Source: a bacterium
GTDB lineage: Bacteria > Latescibacterota > UBA2968 > GCA-2709665
Direction: 5' to 3'
Length of the DNA stretch: 7,308 nt
Assembly: GCA_027619145.1 (NCBI GenBank)
Contig: JAQCGA010000198.1
Coordinates: 1 to 7,308, forward strand
The position numbers were made by a program, and so were the translations under genes. Shown piece by piece: positions 1 through 4,983 of this stretch. Below the pieces are notes generated by a model. It was given only the letters and a program-made list of their open reading frames with translations. It ran no database searches and had not been told where the DNA came from. Position 1 is the first letter of the stretch. Each line of letters starts with the position of its first letter.

Positions 1-1060
1 TTTTATTTTCTTCCTGGCCCATCTGTGAAGAGGTTTGTCGTTCGTCGGGCGGTCGGTACGTATCCAGTCTTGTGCCACTCTCGGTTGTGTTTGGTGTAGC
101 TCCGCTTGTTGCCAGGTTGGCGGCCTCTTCTCCTTTGAGTTTTCGGCGGTCTGGATAGATGAGGTGTTTTCGGTCTTCCGGGAGCTTTTCTGCCCAGGTT
201 TGGACCTGCTCTGCTACAGGGTTTGAGATGGCTTCATGGAGTGGACCGGCTTTGCCCAGAGTAAGACTGAGGGATTGTTTTTGGGTGCTGGTATAAGCAG
301 GCGCTCCCGGTTCTTGTGCGGTGACTTGTTGCAGCTTTTGTTTGATTGCATCCCGGCGTTCCTGTAAGACGACCAGATTTTGCAGGAAGCTATGGTAGTC
401 CATCCGGGTTTTCTGGGTCGGTGGGGGGCTCCCCGGCACAGCCTGGTTTGTTGCCTGTAAGATGGCGGATTGGTCAAAGCTGCGTTCAAAGTCCACAATG
501 CCGAAGACGGTATCTTGCCAGATCACCTGTGCGCCCGGGATGTCTGGCATGGGGTGCGCGTAGGTGATTGCCCTGGCTGGGCCTGACGGAGATTTCCAGG
601 TGCGGTCTGAAACGACAATGGGGTGCAATGCGCCGTTGGGGCTTTTGAGATAGAGGCCGAATAAGAAACCACTTTCGACCCAGTCCGTGTCCCAGCAGCG
701 GGCACGGATGCGGTTTTCGGCGCGGAGGTAGAGTCTGGGAATTTCGATTTCTACGGGGGTCAGGCGGGTTTCTCCCACGGGGTAGTCGTTGATCCACACG
801 CGGGCTTCATCGTCTGCCCAGAAGATGAGGACGATGGAGACATCTTGCGGGAGTTGTAACCCATTTTCTGCCGGAGGGAGGCGTCGGGTGTCCAGGGCCT
901 GGGGGTCTACGGTTTCCATCAGGCGGACGAGGCTGTCAATTTGGGCAGAGAGGGTATTGTATTCCTGGCGGAGCGCAAAGGGGGTTGGGTCTGCCGCGCG
1001 GACTGAAGCGGTTGGATACAGTAGCAGGCAAATCAGACATGCCCGGATGACGTGTGCCAT
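1..1060 (-). CDS. Secreted protein of unknown family, 3' end outside window
   Basis: I translated this frame by hand. It stays open for 353 codons from ATG at 1060 to the window edge, so the C-terminus is missing. An in-frame TGA lies about 50 nt upstream with no other ATG between, which supports this start; the ribosome site is weak. Residues 1-22 look like a Sec signal peptide (MAHVIR, then a hydrophobic run, then SVRA before AD), so the product is probably exported. Residues about 28-52 and 225-250 are helical and possibly coiled coil. Residues about 70-195 are rich in beta strands, aromatic residues and a WINDYPVGE segment, resembling galactose-binding or jelly-roll modules of glycoside-hydrolase-type proteins. 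The part after about 250 is polar and low in hydrophobic residues, probably disordered. It follows the sugar-acid genes on the same strand, so a role in carbohydrate binding is possible but is inference. I do not recognise the family. Confidence 0.8.
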   Translation of the reverse strand, partial: MAHVIRACLICLLLYPTASVRAADPTPFALRQEYNTLSAQIDSLVRLMETVDPQALDTRRLPPAENGLQLPQDVSIVLIFWADDEARVWINDYPVGETRLTPVEIEIPRLYLRAENRIRARCWDTDWVESGFLFGLYLKSPNGALHPIVVSDRTWKSPSGPARAITYAHPMPDIPGAQVIWQDTVFGIVDFERSFDQSAILQATNQAVPGSPPPTQKTRMDYHSFLQNLVVLQERRDAIKQKLQQVTAQEPGAPAYTSTQKQSLSLTLGKAGPLHEAISNPVAEQVQTWAEKLPEDRKHLIYPDRRKLKGEEAANLATSGATPNTTESGTRLDTYRPPDERQTSSQMGQEENK

Positions 1061-1136
1061 GAAGGGGTCCAGGTAGATGCGGAGGTGAAGCCAGAATGGA
1101 AAAGAAGATCAGGAAAGTGCCGGATCCCTTCCAGAA

Positions 1137-1165
1137 AAAGTAGGGGTTCGGCATTGTATTGTCAA
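1137..1165 (-). promoter_or_regulatory. Possible sigma-70-like promoter for the secreted-protein gene
   Basis: On the minus strand there is a perfect TTGACA at 1165-1160, then a 17-nt spacer, then TACTTT at 1142-1137. The -35 is ideal and the spacing is optimal, but the -10 matches TATAAT poorly. It lies in the 112-nt gap between the dehydratase stop and the ATG at 1060, about 77 nt upstream of that ATG. If real, the secreted protein can be transcribed apart from the operon. I see no terminator hairpin with a U-run in the same gap. Confidence 0.3.
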
Positions 1166-1172
1166 GGTGGAC

Positions 1173-2297
1173 TCAATAATCGGCAAACGATCCGTCTTCT
1201 TCGGAGCGCCACATGCCTCGGAACCGGAAAGATTCGTCGCGGGCGGCTTCTACGGCATCGTCATCTAGTTCAAAGCCCAGACCGGGGCCGGTGGGCAGAT
1301 GGATGAAGCCATCCTGAAAGACGAGGGGTTCTTTGAAGAGGCCTTCGCCTCGGCTAGAACCTCCTTCACAGATGAGGAAGTTGGGTACGGTGGCCATGGC
1401 GTGGATTGAAGCTGCCACGCCGATGGGGCCGGCGGCGTTGTGTGGGGCCACGGCCAGGTCGCGCACTTCGGCCATGTTTGAAATTTTTTTGAGTTCGAGA
1501 ATGCCGCCGGCGTGCCGGATGTCTGGTTGGAGAATGGCGCAGGCTTCGCGCTCGATGATTTCCCGGAAGCCCCATCGGGTGAGGTGACGTTCCCCTGTGG
1601 CAATGGGCGTGTGGGTGGATTGGGCGATTTTGATGAGGGCTTCGGTGTTTTCCGGGTGGCAGGGTTCTTCGGCAAAGAGGAGGTTGTAGGGTTCCAGTTC
1701 CTTGATGGCGAGGATGGCCATGGTAGGGCTGAAGCGCCGGTGGAGGTCCACTGCAATGTCCACGTTTTTTCCTACGGCTTCACGTACAGCGGCCACGCGG
1801 GAAACCATGTCTTCTACGGTTTGCGGGGTGTCTACGAAACGTACAGGTTTGGTGGCAATGCCCATTTTAATGGCGCTGAAGCCTTCGGCTACACGTTGTT
1901 GGGCGCTTTTTGCACAGGTTTCTGGGGTGTTTCCACCAGAGGCACCATACACGCGGACCCGGTCCCGGACCGATCCACCCAGGAGTTTCCACACGGGGAG
2001 GTTGAGGGTTTTGCCCATGATGTCCCACATGGCCATTTCAATGCCGCTGAGTGCACCAATGATGATGGGCATGCTGCGGCTGTACGTGGAGCGGAAGAAG
2101 GTTTGCCAGTGGTCTTCAATCTGGAAGGGGTCGCGGCCTACGAGGTATTCGGCCAGATCGTTTACGGCGGCGGATACGATACGCCAGTGGGTGTAGTCCA
2201 GGGGTTCGCCATACCCCACAATGCCTTCGTCTGTGGTCATTTTAAGGAGGAGGAATCGCTTGCTTATGGGGATGGTCTCAAGGCCGGTGATTTTCAT
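1173..2297 (-). CDS. dgoD: D-galactonate dehydratase-like enzyme (mandelate racemase/enolase superfamily)
   Basis: 374 aa. This is an acid-sugar dehydratase: Mg2+-dependent loss of water from an aldonate to give a 2-keto-3-deoxy aldonate in the cytoplasm. The N-terminal capping domain is about residues 1-120, followed by the TIM-barrel domain. From memory, E. coli galactonate dehydratase uses D183, H185, E209, E235, H285 and E310; here D184 and H186 (VDLHRR), E210 (FAEEP), E236 (TGER), H286 (APHN) and E311 (CEGG) all match with an offset of one. ILQPD, HAGGI, the PGLG segment and the C-terminal W-R-x-E-D-G-S ending also match. The start at 2297 has GGAGG six nt upstream; the frame is open further upstream to 2678, but that part overlaps the preceding gene and is low-complexity shadow sequence. 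The gene begins 22 nt after the SDR gene, indicating co-transcription. The fold and reaction class are secure; galactonate as substrate is a guess, and the symbol is given by similarity only. Confidence 0.88.
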   Translation of the reverse strand: MKITGLETIPISKRFLLLKMTTDEGIVGYGEPLDYTHWRIVSAAVNDLAEYLVGRDPFQIEDHWQTFFRSTYSRSMPIIIGALSGIEMAMWDIMGKTLNLPVWKLLGGSVRDRVRVYGASGGNTPETCAKSAQQRVAEGFSAIKMGIATKPVRFVDTPQTVEDMVSRVAAVREAVGKNVDIAVDLHRRFSPTMAILAIKELEPYNLLFAEEPCHPENTEALIKIAQSTHTPIATGERHLTRWGFREIIEREACAILQPDIRHAGGILELKKISNMAEVRDLAVAPHNAAGPIGVAASIHAMATVPNFLICEGGSSRGEGLFKEPLVFQDGFIHLPTGPGLGFELDDDAVEAARDESFRFRGMWRSEEDGSFADY

Positions 2298-2303
2298 GGA
2301 GTG

Positions 2304-2308
2304 CCTCC
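2304..2308 (-). promoter_or_regulatory. Shine-Dalgarno site fixing the dehydratase start
   Basis: GGAGG on the minus strand, six nt before ATG at 2297 and inside the 22-nt gap after the upstream stop TAA (2322-2320). It favours a 374-aa dehydratase over the longer frame that would start at 2678 inside the neighbouring gene. Confidence 0.75.
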
Positions 2309-2319
2309 AGGGGTTGTGC

Positions 2320-3180
2320 TTATTGTTTGCCCGATTCTTTTTCTTGCGCGGCAGTGATGACGGTTCCGATCTGGTCGGCAAAGCGAACCTGGCTGTCATC
2401 TTCGGGTTCGTAGCCGATGATTTTTCTGGCATTGGTGAGGCTCCAGAATCGGTGTGAGTTCCCGCTGATGCCATAAAAGACATGAAACGGGACACCGTTT
2501 TCGTCTTCGATGTTTTCTGTTTCGACACTTTTGACAACGAGCTGGGTCTGGTCGCGTACGCTGAGATAGGCTCCCAGGCCACGATGGAGTGCTTTGAGAT
2601 TGTCCGGGCTGGCGTTTTCGGCCACGTTTTCGCGGGGGGCTCCAATGCGGATTTGGACGTTCTGAAGTTTTTTCCCATCGGTCATCTGGCCGGTTGCGAA
2701 GACAAAGCCGAGGGCTTCGTAAGAGATCTTACCCCAGCCGTAGAAGTTGTCTGTAAGGGGATTCATGTCCGGGGTGACAAGGTTCATCTTGTCTGCCCAG
2801 ATGAGTCGTTCATAATAGTCTGCGGCGTGGTTGGAACTCATCATGACCAGGCGGCGTACGTTTTCTTCGATGCAGGTCTGGTAGACGTTGTAACACATGG
2901 TTACGTTGTCCAATTCCTTCCAGAAGTCGATGTGGGAAGAATTGACTGTGCCTTTGAAGCCGCAGTGGATTACGGCGTCTACGCCTGCAAAGTATTCTCT
3001 GTAAGCATCCCGGTCCCTGTTGATGAGGTCGGTTTTGATTACGCCGGAGATTTCGTTGCCGTCCGGGTCTGTGGATTTCACATCGAGGAGGGTGAGGTCG
3101 TAGCGTTCCTGGAGGGCCGGCAACATGCGTATGGCAATGTATCCGGTGGCGCCGGTGAGTACCACTTTTCGTTTTGGCAT
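2320..3180 (-). CDS. NAD-dependent epimerase/dehydratase-family SDR, uronate dehydrogenase-like (copy 2)
   Basis: 286 aa, an extended short-chain dehydrogenase with an N-terminal Rossmann fold. The nucleotide-binding loop is TGATGYIA (residues 9-16), so the usual third glycine is alanine. The acidic end of the second strand (LLDVKS) suggests NAD rather than NADP. The catalytic region has SSNH at 115-118 and Y-x-x-x-K at Y147/K151 (YGWGK); as I recall, SSNH with YxxxK also occurs in bacterial uronate dehydrogenases, which oxidise galacturonate or glucuronate at C1. It is about two-thirds identical by hand alignment to the gene directly upstream (3206-4060), a tandem duplication. An AAGGA site lies eight nt before ATG at 3180. 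The gap to the preceding stop is 25 nt, and the DgoD-like gene follows after 22 nt, so the three form one operon. An epimerase or another sugar dehydrogenase remains possible. Confidence 0.85.
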   Translation of the reverse strand: MPKRKVVLTGATGYIAIRMLPALQERYDLTLLDVKSTDPDGNEISGVIKTDLINRDRDAYREYFAGVDAVIHCGFKGTVNSSHIDFWKELDNVTMCYNVYQTCIEENVRRLVMMSSNHAADYYERLIWADKMNLVTPDMNPLTDNFYGWGKISYEALGFVFATGQMTDGKKLQNVQIRIGAPRENVAENASPDNLKALHRGLGAYLSVRDQTQLVVKSVETENIEDENGVPFHVFYGISGNSHRFWSLTNARKIIGYEPEDDSQVRFADQIGTVITAAQEKESGKQ

Positions 3181-3205
3181 TCAGCAGTTCCTTCTCTTGA
3201 GAAAA

Positions 3206-4060
3206 TTATTCTTTAGGGTAGTTCTTCTGTGCTTCCAGCAAGATGTTTGCAATTTTATCCGCAAAGCGGATCTGGCTGTTGTCTTCGGGTTCGTAGCCGA
3301 TGATTTTGCGGGCGTTGGCGATGCTCCAGAAGTTGTGGGAGTTTCCGCTGACGCCGTAGAAGATCTGGAAGGGGATGCCGTTTTCGTCTTTGATGTTTTC
3401 GGTTTCAATGCTTTTGGTGGTGAGTTGGACCTGGTCGCGCACGCTGAGGTACGCGCCCAATCCGCGATGCATGTTTTTGAGGTCGTCTGCGCTGGCCCGG
3501 TCGATGTCGTTTTCACGGGGGCCACCAATACGGAGCTGTACGTTTTCCAACTTTTTTCCGTTGTTCATGTTGCCGGTGGCAAAAGCGAAACCGAGGAGTT
3601 CGTAGGCGGCTTTGGCCCAGCCGTAGTAATTGTCCGAGAGGGGCGGCATGTCCGGGGTGACGAATTCCATTTTGTCTGCCCAGATGAGGCGTTCGTAGTA
3701 GTCTGCGGCGTGGTTGGAGCTGATGACAACGACGCGGCGTATGTTTTCTTCCAGGCAGGTCTGGTACACGTTGTGAGCCATGGCCACGTTGTTGTGTTCG
3801 GCCCAAAATTGATCTTCAGGTTTGTTCGCGCGGGTGAATCCACTGTGGATTACGGTGTCAACTCCAGAAAAGTGTTTGCGGTAGGCGTCGCGGTTGCGGT
3901 CCAGCAGATCTGCTGTGACGACGCCTTCAACTTCTTCCCCTTGACGGTTGGTGGTTTTCACGTCGAGGAGGGTAAGGTCGTAGCGTTCGCGGAAATCTGG
4001 CAGGATGCGGCCGGCGATGTATCCTGCGGCACCGGTGATGAGGACTTTTCGTTTTGGCAT
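3206..4060 (-). CDS. NAD-dependent epimerase/dehydratase-family SDR, uronate dehydrogenase-like (copy 1)
   Basis: 284 aa and first gene of the three-gene block. The Rossmann loop is TGAAGYIA (residues 9-16), again with alanine at the third glycine position; strand 2 ends in LLDVKT, pointing to NAD. SSNH is at 114-117 and the catalytic pair is Y146/K150 (YGWAK). An 18-residue run from SSNHAADYYE to the ADKM segment is identical to copy 2, as are HRGLGAYLSVRDQ and NARKIIGYEPED. The pattern fits C1 oxidation of a sugar or uronate in the cytoplasm, supplying acid for the downstream dehydratase. The start at 4060 follows an AAGGA site (4075-4071) and aligns exactly with the start of copy 2. The same frame is open to an ATG at 4201, but that extension translates the hairpin repeat at 4099-4171 and resembles no SDR N-terminus. 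Function beyond the SDR family is inferred. Confidence 0.85.
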   Translation of the reverse strand: MPKRKVLITGAAGYIAGRILPDFRERYDLTLLDVKTTNRQGEEVEGVVTADLLDRNRDAYRKHFSGVDTVIHSGFTRANKPEDQFWAEHNNVAMAHNVYQTCLEENIRRVVVISSNHAADYYERLIWADKMEFVTPDMPPLSDNYYGWAKAAYELLGFAFATGNMNNGKKLENVQLRIGGPRENDIDRASADDLKNMHRGLGAYLSVRDQVQLTTKSIETENIKDENGIPFQIFYGVSGNSHNFWSIANARKIIGYEPEDNSQIRFADKIANILLEAQKNYPKE

Positions 4061-4070
4061 GGAGTTCGGT

Positions 4071-4075
4071 TCCTT
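4071..4075 (-). promoter_or_regulatory. Shine-Dalgarno site deciding the start of SDR copy 1
   Basis: AAGGA on the minus strand, ten nt before ATG at 4060. With the matching N-terminus of the paralog, it rules against a 331-aa product starting at 4201, whose first 47 codons run through the inverted hairpin repeat. An AT-rich run (AAATATATTTCTT) sits just upstream and would keep the site unpaired. Confidence 0.6.
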
Positions 4076-4098
4076 AAGAAATATATTTGGGGTGTCTG

Positions 4099-4171
4099 GT
4101 AGGGGCGACCCCCCGTGGTCGCCCGGCTGTTTCCAGGTGAATCTCGGGCAGCCACAGGGGGCTGCCCCTAC
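4099..4171. repeat. REPIN-like 73-bp inverted pair of GTAGGGGC hairpins
   Basis: Two 26-nt arms face each other (4099-4124 and 4146-4171) around a 21-nt linker. The outer ends are perfect inverted repeats, GTAGGGGC and GCCCCTAC. Each arm folds by itself: GGGCGACC (4103-4110) pairs with GGTCGCCC (4117-4124), and GGGCAGCC (4146-4153) pairs with GGCTGCCC (4160-4167), each with a 6-nt loop. When one arm is reverse-complemented the two agree at 21 of 26 positions. Four of the five differences make two compensatory base-pair swaps, and the fifth is in the loop. This is the layout of REPINs, paired REP sequences spread by REP-associated transposases. It lies in the intergenic stretch between the cupin and the SDR genes. 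No transposase is in the window, and copy number elsewhere cannot be seen. Confidence 0.75.
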
Positions 4172-4208
4172 GAAATTCAAAATTGGACAGGCGATTGGCA
4201 ACGGTCAT

Positions 4209-4565
4209 CTACATTTCGGGTTCTGAGCTTTGTGCTTTGTTCTGTAACAGTTTCCCATGGACAGCAAGCCAGATGCAGGGGGGATCTGTACTGGTGGATT
4301 CCACGCGGTGTTTTTTATGGGCGGGGATGAAGGTGTGGTCGCCGGGCTGGAGAGATAGGGTTTGACCGTCTTCATAGGAGAGGACGGCTTTGCCCTGGAG
4401 GAGGACGACCCATTCGTCCCTATCCTGGTCATGCCACTCGCCGGGAGGTGTGGATTGTCCGGTGGAGACGATGCGTTCTACAAGGATACCTGCGTCTGGG
4501 AAGAGGGGTTCGAAGAGTTCCCTGTTGGGCAGGGGATCGGGGAGAGAGAAGAGGTTTTGGGGCAT
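4209..4565 (-). CDS. Small single-domain cupin protein
   Basis: 118 aa, one conserved beta-barrel cupin domain and no signal peptide. The first cupin motif region is PPGEWHDQDRDEWVVLLQG (residues 40-58), offering H45 and E51 as metal ligands; the classical HxH pair is replaced by H-D-Q-D. The second motif is PGDHTFIPAHKKHRVE (74-89), with H83 and H86, followed by WLAVHG with H103. Small cupins of this kind, with a DQDxDEWV signature and a WLAVH ending, are common in bacteria, usually with unassigned function; here about 15 polar residues follow WLAVH. It may bind a metal and a small ligand or act as a small isomerase or sensor, which cannot be decided from sequence. No Shine-Dalgarno site is evident before ATG at 4565. 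It precedes the SDR-dehydratase block by 148 nt on the same strand, so co-transcription is possible but the repeat element intervenes. Confidence 0.82.
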   Translation of the reverse strand: MPQNLFSLPDPLPNRELFEPLFPDAGILVERIVSTGQSTPPGEWHDQDRDEWVVLLQGKAVLSYEDGQTLSLQPGDHTFIPAHKKHRVESTSTDPPCIWLAVHGKLLQNKAQSSEPEM

Positions 4566-4800
4566 GGGCGGACTCGGAAATTTTTGAATTCGGTTCTGTG
4601 GAAGATCGTGGCGGCGGTGCTCCGGGTACGCCGGAGGGCTTCGAGAAGGCAGTAGCGGCTCTATCTACAAAGGGACAAAGCCGTAGCGAGGTTGCGTCTC
4701 GGGAAAACGGTGGAAGACGAGAAAGGCGGAATCGTGAATCGGGCATGCATTTTTCCAGGTGGGCGTAAAAATCGCACTCCTGCCATTGGGGCCGAAAATA

Positions 4801-4826
4801 CAGGGGCGGGGAAACCCCGCCCCTAC
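4801..4826 (-). repeat. Single REP-like 26-nt hairpin of the GTAGGGGC family
   Basis: On the minus strand this reads GTAGGGGC followed by GGGGTTT and CCCCGCCCC. A 9-bp perfect stem (4803-4811 with 4815-4823) closes a 3-nt loop. It has the same 8-nt head and the same 26-nt length as the arms of the element at 4099-4171, but a different stem and no inverted partner within the next 70 bases. A solitary arm or a second subtype of the same repeat family is the simplest reading. Confidence 0.6.
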
Positions 4827-4949
4827 GGTTGATGTAAAAGGCGTTTGGAGTCCTGCGTCTTTTGCGGTGTCGTCTCGAAAAACCTGTGGCCTTTTCGGAT
4901 TGGGGCTGTGAGGCCTTCGTGTACGCCTCTGTAACTCCGAACCTCGTGC

Positions 4950-4983
4950 GTCCGGGTTTTCCACCGGACCAGATTCATCTGGT
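4950..4983 (-). terminator. Tandem hairpins directly after the tex stop codon
   Basis: Starting at the base after the TAA of tex, the minus strand has ACCAGA-TGAA-TCTGGT (4983-4968), immediately followed by GTCCGG-TGGAAAAC-CCGGAC (4969-4950). Both stems are perfect 6-mers and the two hairpins share bases 4968-4969, so they cannot both form fully at once. No U-run follows, so a classical intrinsic terminator is not supported. A 3'-end stabilising structure or Rho-assisted site fits equally well. Confidence 0.35.

Larger units (their letters stand above)
4566..4983. other. 418-base intergenic region between tex and the cupin gene
   Basis: I find no convincing gene here. In transcription order it holds the tandem hairpins after tex (4983-4950), a stretch with no clear signal, the 26-nt GTAGGGGC repeat (4826-4801), about 150 bases without strong structure, and a 6-bp hairpin CTCCGG/CCGGAG with a 5-nt loop at 4636-4620 in the cupin leader. 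Frames crossing it translate to arginine-, serine- and proline-rich sequence with no recognisable domain. The part at about 4665-4800 next to the repeat may belong to a longer dispersed element, but this cannot be shown from one copy. Confidence 0.55.

Noticed and set aside
35..1154. Several short frames on both strands over the left 1.1 kb
   Set aside because: They are shadows of the continuous 353-codon minus-strand frame from 1060 to the edge, which alone has a signal peptide and ordinary protein composition.
1512..2357. Plus-strand open frame of 281 aa opposite the dehydratase gene
   Set aside because: It is an antisense shadow of a gene whose catalytic residues are all recognisable on the minus strand.
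2298..2678. Upstream extension of the dehydratase frame to an ATG at 2678, giving 501 aa
   Set aside because: It overlaps the 3' part of SDR copy 2, reads as low-complexity S/T/K/P-rich sequence, and the family N-terminus MKITGLE with GGAGG before it begins at 2297.
2482..4102. Long plus-strand open frames of 244 and 325 aa opposite the two SDR genes
   Set aside because: They resemble each other only because they are antisense shadows of paralogous genes, and they have no domain signature.
4099..4171. CRISPR array or intrinsic terminator at the paired hairpins
   Set aside because: There are only two inverted, not direct, repeat units with no spacer series, and no U-run follows either stem.
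4061..4201. Upstream extension of SDR copy 1 to an ATG at 4201, giving 331 aa
   Set aside because: The added 47 residues are the translation of the hairpin repeat at 4099-4171; SDR homology and alignment with copy 2 start at 4060, which has its own ribosome site.
4429..4746. Minus-strand 105-aa frame upstream of and overlapping the cupin
   Set aside because: It is arginine-, serine- and proline-rich, overlaps a recognisable cupin in another frame, and has no domain.
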